From Varroa destructor (taxonomy: Eukaryota; Arthropoda; Arachnida; Mesostigmata; Varroidae), in assembly GCF_002443255.2 (NCBI RefSeq), contig NW_019211455.1:60140764-60204763 (forward strand): 64,000 nt of DNA, in the 5' to 3' direction. Shown here piece by piece: positions 24,731 to 38,160 of this stretch; the first letter of the stretch is position 1, and each line of letters begins with the position of its first letter. The notes under the pieces were generated by a model that had not been told where the DNA came from, searched no databases, and was given only the letters and a program-made list of their open reading frames with translations. The position numbers and the translations under genes were made by a program.

Positions 24731-27700
24731 ACGGCCCTTTACGTTACAACCATTTCTGTCCCATTCGAAAAATTTTCTAATCGTTGATTTTCTTCATGTT
24801 TCGTTTTCTTTTGAAGATCATAGATGCAACGTAACTAAAACAAATCAAAGGTCTTTGCACTATGTCCGGTTCTGTCGGTTCTATGTTATTTTGTTGACTC
24901 TGTTCTGTGTTGTTCAACTCTGTTGATGTCTATGAATGGAGTAAAATGCTTAAATCATTGAATCGGAATTGAGAAATAAATCCTGGATTTCTGTACATAT
25001 GTATACTTCTGTATAAGTTACATTGTTACAAAACGCAGCAATAGACGATTCGAGGTTCTTAGGAAGTGCTGTTAGAAGCAATAATGATCATGCACAAGGG
25101 GTGATGATAAAAAAAAAACAAGTTTCTTGATAGAATTTTTCTAAAAACTACTAAAAGCTCGACGAAAATCAAACGTCTTCTCTAATTTAAAAAGAAATTT
25201 TATTATATCCAATTATCTAATGCCACTTTAGCTAATGTTTCATATATAAAGTATGGATGACCGGGTGGCCAAGCATATCTGGTGGCCATATGCACTGAGT
25301 CCTGGTACTTTAACATAATAACACCTTCCATGTCGAATCACATATAATCAGTGCTAGTGAAAAATGAAATTGCCGAACTTAAACTAATGCTTTATGACTA
25401 AAACTTTATGCGCTATATACAGAGATATACCAGAGCGTCTTCCGTGTATTGGCTACATTTTTGTGCGCATGACTTAATGTCTCATAAACGATAACAGTGA
25501 CAAGTCAACATCACTTAAACTGATCTTTGATGACATAGAGTAGCTAATCTCATTACAAGAAAAGTATGGTTCTGCTTTAGCTTAAAATGAAATTGCTAAC
25601 TGTTCAATAATGCTATGTGGGCTACATGAAACGTACTATATCGAACGAAGATATTCTGTAAAGCCTGCAGCAGATATTATGACGATATATTTCAAAGAGT
25701 GTACTCAATAATACATGATAAAATATTATTTTTGAACTAGGTACAATAAACACACTATGAGCTAAATTATATGTGAAGAAAAAATACCTTAATCTCGAGC
25801 TGTGCTTCACACGTCAAGATGTTGAGCCTGAGCTGGGATTGCTCAACAGCTTTGTGGCATCCCTAATTATCCTGCGATTCAGACAATGTGGTCATTTCAC
25901 TCCTTAGAAAGTAACGTGTTTGGTAAAATTATATTGTTAAGCATTGTAGCGGAACTTTTTGGTCTGAAAGAATTGCGTGCCACTAAAAGAAATATCGACC
26001 ACCAGCCGAAATCGTGGAAACTGTCCCTGCATATATATAGTCATGACCCTCTTTAATATTTTTTGATAATATTTGGAATATATGATGGCTGTTTAAAGTG
26101 CGCATAATAAAAACAGTGTTACTGTTTGGCTTTCATAGTATATATTACATATGCAAGAAATGGGCTAGAATTAGTCCAGCGCCGTGATGAAAGCCACATT
26201 TGAAAAAAAGCAACGTTTTACTAGCCGATTTCTCGAAACGGTTACTTATTCTGCAATAATTTGCATAAGTGTCATATATCATACAAATCCATAACCTGAA
26301 AATAAAAGGACACACGATGGGAGTGAAAGAAATCAGCGCATTAGACAAGGTGTGCATTAGTTCAAGGAAATCATCTCAATATTGCAAAGCATTGACGACC
26401 TAAAAATGCAATTTGCTTCGTTAATATCACAATGGTTAATATTATACACAATTAGGGATTAAAAGATCAGGAGGAGGGAAAAATAAATAAACTCCATTTA
26501 GCTGCGCAGCTCCTCCGATGTAACGTTAGCATGTCTGAATAGATATGCATATTATTACAAGTTATATACCTATAGTTGGGTGTAGGTTACTATAAATCAC
26601 TTTCACGTTAAATTTCAGTAAGTACTGAATGCTCTCAGGTACTGCAATGTAGACGGCTTTACTGGATAGTGAGGTATCTCGGATGTATTGTATTGAAAAA
26701 GATGGTGTCTGTGCCTTTTAGCCAATGTCTAATTAATTAATGAAGGTGAAAATTCCATATCCAACCTAAGAAAAAATGATCTTCGGTTTTCGAAAATTGG
26801 CAAACGTGCATTGTAGTTTTCCTTTTACTAGAGGGTTTAACAGTTTCAACTATTTTTACGTAAGTTTTGTTGGCTTTATAAAATAAAACAATTTTTATAC
26901 ATAGGGCGAAACTCATTATGTTCTGTTTTAGAAGCGTCATATCACTTTCGCACATAATTTATATCAATGACTTGAAAATTGTATATTTATATGCGGTTCA
27001 CAATCATATTTGTGGTCTGAATTAAATATGTATGTGGGTACATGAAGCAACAGCTAATCAGATTTAATGCAAATTAAAATTACTTTGTTGAGCGATAAAA
27101 AACAATACTGCGATGTTGTATTGAACACTCAAATTGGCTTATGGTTCAAAGGTTTTAAGTATTCCAGAGGTGTGTGTATAATACGGATGTTAACCTTATT
27201 TAAGACAAATATTTATTGGCTGAATCACAAAAACTCTCAACTTTACTAACGGTAACATGGAAATTGTTTTTATATAGTGATTTTATTTAGGCGTGGTCCT
27301 CTGAAGCATCTAAATCTTTTAATATTCATGTAAATCGTCATGGTTCTGTGCTGGACAGAGCCATATTAAAGTATCGATATTTTCATAAAAATTGCTTATC
27401 ATTAACAATCCTTTTCTTTAATTAAATAGATACCATGGTGTTGATTCACGAGTTCAAATGTATCAGCACATTCTAAAGAATGCTGTTGTCAAGCACAGAA
27501 CCGGTGATGATGATATTAAGCATGTACAATGCTAAGAAACACGAATCCTTGTCCTCATTACGTTTGAACCTTACGTTTGAAGAAAAATCTGAAACCATAC
27601 TACGTTGACTAAGATGCCCATTTTTATTGTAGCTGCTGATGGTGTAAAATTGAGAAAGTGGCTACGAAGAAATAAAGTGCTATCACAAAAGTCAATTACG

Positions 27701-28157
27701 CAATTAATATCTCGGTCTATATTTTTACTTGCATAGAAGTCTTATGATTAAGAGATAAACATCGATATAATTTGCATTGAAATTAAACCAGCTGATAATA
27801 CTATAGTTGAACCTATATTATTAAAAAGGCTGCCGATTAGTGTCGCCAAAGGGAGATGCCAATACATAGGCTTAATGACCATTCAGAAAATTTGCTCTCG
27901 CGTCAGAAGAGCTAAAATGAAAGACTGAAATTTCCTGATAAAAGAAATATAAGGCTTGCGTGGGCATAGTAGGAAGACATATGTGTGTACATATTCTTAG
28001 AGACGCAGCCGTATATATTATTTTGAAGATCTCGACTGCACGTCCAAATCAACAACTCAATATCCTTTATGGGATTTAACAAAAATATATTGCAGAATTT
28101 GTAAACATTCCTAAAAACGTGTCCAGCAAACAGTACTAATAGTGCTCATAGATCACG

Positions 28158-28190
28158 CCTGATATACATGATGTACGCATGTATATCAGG
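28158..28190. repeat. 13-bp perfect hairpin followed by T8
   Basis: CCTGATATACATG (28158-28170) pairs perfectly with CATGTATATCAGG (28178-28190) around a 7-nt loop. It is followed by G and eight T on the plus strand. The form resembles a stem with a Pol III-type T-run stop, but no A/B box or promoter was found, so it may be a chance hairpin. Confidence 0.7.
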
Positions 28191-29981
28191 GTTTTTTTTC
28201 AAGCAAATTACACATGCCTGTAGTAATAACCAGTTAGTTTTACGACATATATGAGATTTAACTGTAGATTAACAGCCTCATAGGTATCTAAAAGTCATCC
28301 CACAGATGCTCCTAGATTACTTCAGAACAACAGTAAAGCGATAGGTGTATTCACGTTAATACAATCCAGATATGTTTGTTCAGCGTTGATCGTAGACGTT
28401 GTTTAATTTTCGTAGTTTACCTTTCACGTGAATTTGATGTTCCCTCTTACCATATATAGATACCACGCGAAGAAATGACGTACCTGAATCTACTAAATAT
28501 TTTGTTTTCTTAGCAGACCAACAATCCATAAAGATTAACATTTTTTTTAACATTTAACAGTTTTAACAACAGATGCATCAGCTGTCTATATAGGTGTTCA
28601 CTTCAGTGGCCCTTTGTATATCTGTCGTCTTCCACTTTAAGGACCTCTGCTCAGACACATGTATACACTTGCGTGCACCCACGTCCATTACTAGGCATTA
28701 AATGAAAAATCACGGCAAATTACCGTTACTCGAAACTTTAGCGAATTTTAAAGAAAGATAATGAAATGCAAAAAATGTTACGCTACGGACCTTCCAACAT
28801 TTCACTACTCACGTCTATAGGAGACAGCTGAATGGGTAATAAAAGTACACTATAATTTTTTACGAAATTTTATACAATATGGTTCCGCCACTTTCTTCAA
28901 ACCATATGCGTGTACTTCTGTGTCGGAAGTTGTAGTGTAAAACATGGTCTACGTTACTTTGGCAATGTCATATGCAGTGTATTGAAATTGTCACATAACT
29001 CAATAGTATTTTAGGTAACGAGCAAAGCAGCTTTTACAAACTTTTTAATACCGATAGGACCTATGTACATTAAATTATATTCTGACATACTTGCTTATTT
29101 TCTTTCTGTTAGAACAATTATCCGAAGTTTAAAACTGTGATCAAAGTATCCAAGAGGCAATTACCTTATTCTATAAAGCAGTTGTATACCTCCAAAAATA
29201 AAGGCGCCTCACCTCTAATCTTGGAGACTACGAAGGTTTAAAATAATTGTGTCTCTGCGCCACCAGTACACCACGAATACAATATAGAACGTACAGCTCA
29301 TAAAGTAAGAACCGAATATAATGCGTTTAAATAGCATCGATTTTTCATGAACTTTGCATTTGTTGATTCATAGCTAAAGACAGTTTAGTATTTAGTCGGT
29401 GTGCATGATTCTATGATACATGGAACGAACTAGGGATTTTTTTCATCAAACAAACATAGAAAGGTATGTTACTATAAAAATAACTTTGTGGCCTTGATAA
29501 CACAGCACAATATCCCTGTGGAGATTTTTGGAAAAATAAATCTGTAGTTGATTAGCACAGAAATCGTTAGCTTAACCCTCGTCTTAAAACATCGTTAAAT
29601 AAGCTAGTGCGTAAATACAATAGGGTGCTTTATCTATAATAAGACAGACAAATGCTTCCATATACACTGAAAGTATTGTTTCAAAAAGCGCATAGCCCGC
29701 TATGCTATGCACATGCGAGCTACACGAGATATTTCGATTACGCAATGCAGAAATGAATTTGATTAAAATATCGTGCAAGACATAATTAAATATGCTAAGT
29801 GGTTGGTCAAGTCGTATTTTAAACTGACTAGAATATCGAGCTGACAGTTGAATCATAGATATTACTTCATCACTGAATGCAAACGTAGACGCAAAAACCG
29901 ACATCTTATTATCAGCACATGAGTTGTAAGTTATAATTCGTTAGCATCATTAAAACAACAGAAAATGTGAGAGAAATGCCC

Positions 29982-30019
29982 CAAGTATTATTGTTGCAAG
30001 CTCGCAACAATAATACTTG
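29982..30019. repeat. 16-bp perfect hairpin, 6-nt loop
   Basis: CAAGTATTATTGTTGC (29982-29997) pairs with GCAACAATAATACTTG (30004-30019) around AAGCTC. A stem of this length without a mismatch is not expected by chance at any given site. No transcript evidence is available. Confidence 0.85.
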
Positions 30020-31302
30020 AATAAGAGCGCAAGCTCGAAAGAGTATAGGAGTTTTAGGGCACTCTAGATGCGTAAGTTTATGGATGATAAAGTGATTAAG
30101 AAATTTCTCATTCATAATCGGAAATGTCCTTTTGACAAGTGAGTATCGATGGAATTAACTGTCCACATTTAACATGTCAAGCTTAAGTATTCGTAGAATA
30201 TGGTAGATTCATTCAAAGGTGTATAGGGTCTTGCTAAGCATGCTGGCAGGCTTTCAAAAAATACTTCAGCTATGCAATATAACTACTGATTAAATCCAAC
30301 TAGAAGAACTTTCCAACGATCCCTATAGACCGTTGTTCTTCAGGTCATTCGACCTTTCGAGATATTGCTGAAGGTAGTAAGCCATATTGACCTGAGAGTA
30401 CTTGGCTTTCAAAATTCAATAAAAGTAACTACTTCGATTTAGTTCAAGTACGCCCTTATTCCAAACGTTATGTTATTTAGCTCGGTTTACCCCCTGAAAA
30501 TTTAACGCCTTCTTGCATTTCTTCATAAAAAATACGTTCTTACATGCACCTTTTTTATCTGTTATTTTATAGTTACATGCAACTTTAATACCAGATTTTA
30601 CATGCACGACTTATCATTCGTCCGTTTCGCTATGTACGATATTTGCCTTGCTCTTTTCTCTCTCGTTTTCTCTATAGTTCCAATAGAGTGGCGCTTGCCG
30701 CTGCTGGATGTTGTTCGCATCGCTTTCTGCTATACGGCAGCTTGCGTTACCGGAACCCACATTTAGAAGTTAGTAAAATACCCTATCCTACCGTTTTAAA
30801 AAATTAGCATCCTATTTTTAACCTTCCTATCGACACGTGTTTGATTCTACTAAGTTAATAAGATGCGTGGTGGCTATATTTAATTGAACTGAGTAATAGT
30901 CGGAATTGCTTTTCCCTGCAATATCCGTTGATCTCACCACATCGCCGTCAAGAACCAGTTCATTTCAAAATACTTAGACAAATCTGAATTTCCCAGATCA
31001 CTAGTGTACCACATTTTTCATATACACTACTTCATAATTAGAAATTGCGCAAATTAATCTCATAAAGGAATATCGACACAGAAAATAGCTCTATTAGTTA
31101 TGTCAAAAAATATATCATATAAGAACAAGGTGTTTAAAATATATGCATTGTTTGTACAATTAAAACTTCAGGTTTTATTTACATGTAGCTAATATTTAGA
31201 CTGCAAAAATATTTACATAAGGTGACTAACTTTTTCTTTTACCACACGCATTCAAAGTTATTACCGTTTTTAGTTGATACACTGCTGATCACTGTAGATT
31301 AT

Positions 31303-32161
31303 TTATTCACAAATTTCATCAAATATTTTATTTGGTGTTGCGGCGTATTCTTGTTCAACTTCGGTGTTTAAAACTTCTAGTGGTCGATTTTGCGGTTTAG
31401 ATTTTACATTAACGCATCCCTAAAAGAAAAAAAAGATGGCTGAACGCAGGTGTTCTTTTTTGTTAGAAGTGAAATTTTCCATCTACACCAGAATCCTGCC
31501 TAATGCGTGGAATCACAGATTATAATACTAAATTCAAAATAAATATAGTTGGCATTAGTCACTGTACTGTACAAAAAAAATTGCCTGAAACGTTTTGCCA
31601 CATTGCAGCTTCTTTTAAATGTATACGTTGTTTTTGCCTAACATGTGGATTTGCAGTTGCCTTATAAAATGCAAATACGTCGATTAATTGTGCTATTTAA
31701 TTTAAATGTAGAACCATCGCATGAAACAATTTCGAAAAACTGTGCGTTTTGTTCACATTTTTCCAAGTATTATTCGCAAAATTGTTTTCTTTGGATCAAG
31801 TCGTCTTTATTGACAGCATGCACCATTGTTGGAATGTAACTTTTCCATTTACAATCCCGTGAAATGCGATGGATTCTTATTTATTGATGCCAAGCTTACG
31901 ACTTGATTATCGTACAGATTTTCGGCATGCTTCGCTACAACTTTCCAATATCCTTTTATTGCTGGTGAAGCTTATTAATGTGATGTGATCTGCGAGAACA
32001 TTGTCTATTAACTCCTCCTATATCCGATTAATTGTAAGTTGCATAGGTAGATCAACTTGAAACTCCCTGTAGTATTGCGTTTGTACTTTCGCTACATCTT
32101 CATACTTCTAGTAAATTAAAATAAATTTTCTTTGTTCAAAAGTCAGTTTTGATCCACTCAT
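31303..32161 (-). pseudogene. Decayed mariner/IS630-type transposase
   Basis: Read on the minus strand, the sequence shows an ordered transposase relic. It starts at ATG 32161 with a helix-turn-helix-like N-terminus (KLTFEQRKFILIYY, with a stop in place of one codon; then LTINRI). A linker follows near 31940-31880 (RKSVR, SSRKLGI). The core reads DLIQRKQFCE*YLEKCEQN, then SCDGSTFKLNSTINRR, where the catalytic Asp of the usual SDE-TF motif is kept and Glu is Gly. Next come NPHVRQKQR and AMWQNVSGNFF, and a tail ending DEICE at about 31303. There are at least five in-frame stops and at least two frameshifts, so it is dead. Terminal inverted repeats were not found. Assignment to the arthropod mariner-like DDE group is from motif order. 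Confidence 0.7.
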
Positions 32162-34141
32162 TATTTCCAATTAATTACGCTCTGCAAAAAGGGCACAAAT
32201 AAAAGCTATGGCCGTTTAAACAGTGTAAACATTTTTTGGAACAGTTTAGGTTGTGAAGGTTAGCTAAATGTTTGTTTTATGTTAAAAAAAAAATTGAGGC
32301 AAGGTGGACTGTCGGCAAAATGGGCACTAAACTTTTTTGATATAATGAGCATTGCAATATCATGTTTGTTTTGGTGGTGTTCCAGTAGATTTTTTTTAGA
32401 GATATAAGCACAGTAATGTGTAAGTAAGTGCTCCAAAAAGCGAATTTGTATACCAAGAGTATACTTAAATTATCATGCTACAGCACTGTTCACTTTGCCG
32501 TTGATGTCTCTTATTCTTGCCACAAAATGAACTCTTAAGAGTTTATATTATCAAATACATAACTCCTTTAAAACAAATAACACAGACATATGATGTACCT
32601 AAAGCGTTTAGCTACATTTAAGTTGCCTTGGTGCAAGCCTTGGTCTTTGGGCTCTTCCGAAACGTAGTATTAAAATTAAGTGACCACTTTGCCGCCAGTC
32701 CTCTGTGTTAGCGTATATTTGGAAACTATATATACATATAACTGTGGAGATACGCAAATATGCCACTACTATTTACACCTGTAGTATATATATATATATG
32801 TTTATACACGTATCATATAATCCAAGCATTTAGTAATTTTTACAATACCATGCGAATAGGTGCGCAGCTTTATGGAGGCATATGCCCACCATGGGGCTCA
32901 AGTCTTAAATTGTAAAACAAAGGTAAATGTGACTTCACTAAGCTTGAATAATTTTCGGCAATACGAATCTATCCGGCAAAGGAGTATATTAATAGACTTT
33001 TTTTTTGCTCAATAGTAATGATAAATCGAATAACCCTTTGGCCTAACTGACTGTGGCTACTTGTTATTCTAAATGCCGAATCAAAATACTTATTCAAGAA
33101 TTGCACCACCGTTGCATGTATTAACGCGCTTGGCCATTTGACAATGATGATTATAAGTTCACTACAATCTTTATAAATTGTCTTATTTGTTGCTGACTTC
33201 AAATACATTGTAGATTGGCTTGAATAGCCAAGCGCTAGTTAAAATTTATTTAGTTGGTAATAGATAACTTCCAGCTATCACAAAACGACGAGTATCTGCC
33301 ATGGAATCATGTCCTGATCGCCACCATCCAAGACTGATCACTGCAATAATTGGTCGAACAAATATGGAGGGATAATAGGTTTTCCTTGGCTGTTCGCTAA
33401 AACAAATAAAGGCGATTCATTTGGTCGAATACGGACGGTGTCTAGAAACATCTTAGCTTTGTTTCTCTATTTTATTTTGCTGCCATCTTTCTAAAGACGT
33501 AATTTAAGTTCTATTGATTCCGTTATAATTGTATGCGTTGCAAAGAAGAATTAGCTTACTTGTGTATTGTTTTGTAGTCACTAATTTATTCTGATCTGTC
33601 TACATTCAAACAATCAAATCTACGAAAATTCGTAACAGTTTAACGATTTCTAATCTTTTATACCATAGTTATTTAAGTGTAAGAAATAAACGAAACACAT
33701 TACCATATGTGTGCATAAAAGTTTTTCTTATTTTTATCATGCGTGTGTGTTTATTTACATGCTGCTTTCTTGATACGCTGTCGTCTGAATAACAAATAGA
33801 ATGTTTGAAGTAGAACTAAACAACTAGAATAATCGTGGCATATTACCTCTGGCTGAGCAATGTTATTGGTCAAAGGAATCATCTCCTCGGCAGAGGAGAA
33901 GAAAACATATATGACTAAAAGCAATAACGGCCGCTCGACCTGGACGGTGCAATATCTAAACGATACTTCCGGTTTTTATTTTCGGTTACTATAATAAACT
34001 AAAAAAACAAAAATCTTTTGCCTTTTACCTAAACAGATTGTTAGTGGTTTTGTTGTTTGTTAGAAGGACGTAGACTCGTGAATTCTATTATATTTCTCGC
34101 ACTGATAGTACCATTAAAGCAAAAAGTGACGTGTTGAAGCT
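32162..34141. other. Non-coding stretch
   Basis: No gene is supported. A short (TA)n run is present near 32790. The minus frame 32969-33208 is coding-like in places but shows no domain or splice site. Confidence 0.4.
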
Positions 34142-34198
34142 CACAGCCTTACAATAACTTTCAGCCTTACAATAGCTTACAGCCTAAAACAATAACTT
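34142..34198. repeat. Three imperfect 18-20-bp tandem units
   Basis: The units CACAGCCTTACAATAACTT, TCAGCCTTACAATAGCTT and ACAGCCTAAAACAATAACTT follow one another directly. Confidence 0.75.
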
Positions 34199-36376
34199 AA
34201 GGTAGCAACATTCATTGGACTCAGTTTTATTTAAGTTCCTGTAAACCTATCGATAGTTTGCCTTCATATTATATAAGCAATCATAATTTTACTTTTATAT
34301 AGATCCTCTTTTTGTAGTGCATGCAATACACTAAAAATAAGCCTGACTCGCATAATCATATACCTCAGTATCTTTATAGACCCCTTTCTGAACCGATCAC
34401 TGCGCACGCTATTGTGGTTTGAAACATTATATTTTCTTAGCATTTAACTATAGTATCAGCGATCTAGCGTACTTAAACCAACTTTGGATTATCAAGGCAC
34501 GCTTGAACGTCAAGTCTTTGCAATGAGAATTCTTGTTGTACAAGTTCATACGCTTCGACCTTGCTGTTTGATGAAGTCAATGCTTACATTTAGAGTAAAC
34601 CACGCCATCTTTGATATCCACCATTATTAACCTCCTAGATAAATACCCTCTTAAAAATTATCATAGCGCGCTGCTAACTTAATCGACTGAGCGCAAGAAC
34701 GACGTAATGAATTTTCCGTAATTCCGACGTAATTATTAATACAAACACATTTGGAACTCCTTACGTCCTAATTCGTTGTACACAAAACCACTTGCCTAGG
34801 TTTGGTAAGCACCAATCGCAGCAACTGATTATCTAATCTTATATAATAAAGCAAGTAAATATAGTATCTCATGTGTTACAGTTGAGTACAGTCGTCCAAT
34901 TCTTTTGCAAGAAAGAAAAAGGAGAAGATTTTGCTCACCTTTATATTATAAAATGAGTAGAAGGGCTTCCGATTTCTTTTCAATTAAGTGAATCGGAGAA
35001 AGCGTCGAAGTCTCGGAAACAGTAATGTTTAAAAAATATGGTTCACTAGGAGATGCTTCAAGCATCAGCAGAAGAATACACCACTTAACCTTTCGTCCCC
35101 TACGCTTTATTATTTTCGATAAAAAACGGGCCCCCTTCTAGAATTTACTTGGCGTACATTCAAATCCATGGGCAAATAGTATTGCTAAAAAAGTATCTGT
35201 ATCTATTTTTTCAAAATACTTTTTAAACATGGTATATCCATCATTTAAACTACTTGATTCGCATATTGGTTTAACATTTTCATACTGATGGGTGCATTTC
35301 TGCCGTGCGAAAAAAAGTAAAACCGTATTTTAACGAATCTACATACATAAACTACAAAAGACATTAAAGAAATCATTTATGATGGAGTGAGCTCCGAACA
35401 CATCGCATAAAGTGCGTACAAATTATTTCTTGTAATCTTTTCTCCTGTTGTAGAACCCTTGGGCTATTTAATGACCTGTCCCTTCGCTTTGTCGTATCCT
35501 AGCTACACAAATAATGACGATGTCAACGCTATAAATTGCGTAATTACATTCACAGTGTACAGTTAAATATAGACATATGAGTTCGTTAAGATGTCAATAA
35601 ATGATGAGCATCTAAGCTATCTACTTTACAGCAATCCAGGGTAACTCACAAATTGTTTAGCGCATGATGCCTCCTGAAAAATGCTTACAAAACTTCCGCC
35701 CTAGTTACGGCAACTATTTCTGTGCCTCATTATAATGATTGTTAATAAATAGAATACAACGTGGCTCGAAATCCCACTGATTTTCTCAGGTGGACCATAG
35801 TTTTGTATCCAATTAGCAAGTTAGAATTAAATTCTTAAGTTTTATATAAAACTACGAATTTTTTGGTCTTAAACGTATTAAAAAAACCGGTGATTATGCA
35901 AAATCATCGACAACCCATGGAATAAACAAATCTTTCAAATCTAGTACTAAACTTTTCTACAGCAGTTATGTAACTTGTGTGCAATATTTTTTTTAAATAA
36001 GAAATTAGCAGGCTCAGGCTACATATTAACGGGGATAATAAGAATTAGAGATCTGAGATCACGCAATGTTTTTTTTCTGATTTGACCAATATCATGTCTA
36101 GTGATAGTTAAATTTTGTAAACAAAGAAGATGCTTTGTGAGTTCAGCTGTGGGTTATGTTGTCGCGTTGTAGATTTTAACTGCCTCGGTAATTAGCTGGA
36201 AAGGCAAACCTACTTAATTTCGAGCTGACACCCAAGGTTATTCAGCTTCTTTCTATCAATCCAGAGCAAATACTGTTACTGTTATCTACAGCATCACAGA
36301 TAGTGACCGGCTTAAGATCTCGGTTCTGGCAAGTTGTAAATTCTAAATTCGTTTCAAATTGTTTTTTTCTAACACA
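34199..36376. other. Non-coding stretch
   Basis: There are no frames of note and no recognised motif. Confidence 0.45.
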
Positions 36377-36919
36377 TTAGCCCAAGTAAAAACAATCTTC
36401 TTTCCAATGTTTCCTACAAACAATAGGAATCCTGGAATAAAACCGATATCCGCTTATTAGCAAACAACTTAAATCTAAAAGCTTACAAGGCACTTTAGAG
36501 CACTTTGGCATAATGCTTATATATTGGACTAAACTTACTGAAACATGTTAAGTTTAAGCATTAGCGATTCTATATCTTCAATCATGCAAACAACTTTAAA
36601 GGATACAGAAACAATAAAAGTCGAAAATAATAATCGGTCAAATTTCAAAAATACTAGAAAGGTCTTTTTAGGCTGCTGATGTCGAGTAAATCTTGTGATC
36701 CATGAAAATATTTTACCGTAAGTTTGGAAAACCAACGTACAGATCCGAGCTGATTCGCGTAAACACCTACAATTTGCAATAAAGCATAATCTATGGAAAG
36801 CGTTAATAAATGTAAAGAGATATCTAAATGTAAAGTTCTTCAAAACGTTTAGCGACTCTGTCATTTCTTGAAATAAATTCATCACGGGAGGCGCATAGTA
36901 GAAGATGGCGACCCGATAC
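36377..36919 (-). CDS. Last two exons of an unknown gene
   Basis: An internal exon 36919-36539 (127 codons, 381 nt) has acceptor GTTTCTGTAG and donor CA|GTAAGT. The next acceptor GGTTTTATTCCAG (AG at 36433-36432), with a CTAAT branch-like motif upstream, opens exon 36431-36377. That exon continues the split codon (CA|G) in frame for 17 residues to TAA. The visible peptide is 144 aa, basic and rich in Phe and Leu, with hydrophobic stretches (FRYLFTFINAF, LLFSTFIVSVSF) and several cysteines. This is suggestive of a polytopic membrane protein such as a divergent chemoreceptor, but the characteristic C-terminal motif is absent and I do not assign a family. Upstream exons were not identified; the frame needs one ending after two codon bases. 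Confidence 0.5.
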
Positions 36920-36969
36920 CTACAGAAACAGCTTTCATTTACATAGTTTATCGTTACGTCGGCATACAA

Positions 36970-37240
36970 GCACTATCAATGCTGACCGAGAAACGACCCT
37001 TCGCGGTCAACCCGTCGTTGGCTCGTTACTTTCCAAGCTAAAGTATTGCCTCGTCCGCGAGCAAGTCGCGGTAATTTCATTATTACTGCGGTGACAGCGC
37101 ACCAGCTGCTGGCCGTAATAACTGTCTACAGCGCATGTTATCCATGGCAGTTGCAGTACTAGCTTCACTTGTTGTGCCTGGCAAATAGAAAATCGTAATG
37201 GCTACAGGTGGTTGCTGCTGTTTTTCACCTGGTGTACTTT
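36970..37240. other. GC-richer block upstream of the unknown gene end
   Basis: The sequence is CpG-containing and has short minus frames. One includes ATG in the context GCCATGG near 37145 followed by about 20 codons. It could be an upstream exon or promoter of the 36.4-36.9 kb gene, but no donor joins it in phase. Confidence 0.2.
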
Positions 37241-38062
37241 AAGAAAGAAAATGGTTTTCGAACACTTCATCTATTGGCGGCAACATTACTTGAAGGCGAT
37301 TGTGTGGAAACGATCGGTTGTATTGACTACTTTGTGTCATAAGATTGTCTAAGGATTTAAACGTTGAGTGGGGTTAACGGTAAATTTACAAATGGCTACA
37401 GCTGACTAGTATAAGCCTAGTCTCATAAGGTAAACGTTTAAATCTCTGTTTTAATAAAAAAATTTAACGCTTACGTTCTTGCCTTTGTATACGTAAACTA
37501 AAAAGAAATAGTATCTTAAGAATAAACAAGAGTTCAACTTTAGACCTAAGAAAATACGCATCGTGTGTTGCTATGATGGGAAATATGATTATCATTACGG
37601 AAAGGGAGATTATCATTACGGAATGAGATGTGATCGAAGGTTTTTTTGTGATCACCGGCAAAACTAGTCACATGGCTTGCACCCTTTTAATAGTAATCTA
37701 GGATTGAAAAACATGTACAATAGCAGAATGATCTGATTATGCACAACTATTAGCTACAATAAGACGTTGTGATTAACGGGGAGAAGTGGACTTATAGTTG
37801 GTTAAATCAGTAATCTGCAGCTGATAAAAACAGGTTGACAATAAGAGGCAAGCGAACTCAAACAATGCTTGTTTGAAGTATGAACTTATTCTTCCTGTCT
37901 GAAACTCATTTTTAGGACTGTTTTGGTTTCCCTCTCTTGCGTTGCTAAAGAACACACTCATTTCAAATAAATCTACTATTAACTAATATAACATTATTTA
38001 CAGCGACAATCAGTTTTTGATCGCGCTGTAAATATGTGTTTGCTAGTCAAAAGAGCAAAGGG
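37241..38062. other. Non-coding stretch
   Basis: Nothing is supported. A 10-bp inverted repeat (ATTTACAGCG/CGCTGTAAAT) flanks 37996-38032. Confidence 0.4.
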
Positions 38063-38070
38063 TATATAAA
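38063..38070 (+). promoter_or_regulatory. Candidate TATA box
   Basis: TATATAAA lies about 30 bp before a TCACTA-type initiator-like site near 38095. A good plus-strand acceptor (GATTTTGTTGCAG, ends 38160) follows. Together these suggest a transcription start and 5'UTR intron, but no convincing coding frame follows. The frames at 38281-38680 are doubtful. Confidence 0.25.
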
Positions 38071-38160
38071 CGCACAAACAAAGTTCCCGTCGACTCACTA
38101 CCAGGAATTGTAGTTATCGGTGGAAACAGAAATTAATTAACCCTGTTGATTTTGTTGCAG

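Larger units (their letters stand above)
23901..31302. other. Long gene-poor stretch
   Basis: No gene is supported. Frames at 26145-26357, 26737-26955, 29584-29904 and 29912-30115 (minus) and 27067-27249 (plus) are hydrophobic or AT-biased without recognisable domains. A (TA)n tract lies at 24713-24730. Two perfect hairpins are listed separately. Confidence 0.4.

Noticed and set aside
29584..30115. Two adjacent minus frames of 106 and 67 codons
   Set aside because: AT-biased, no acceptor or donor of quality, no domain, and one is crossed by a perfect hairpin.
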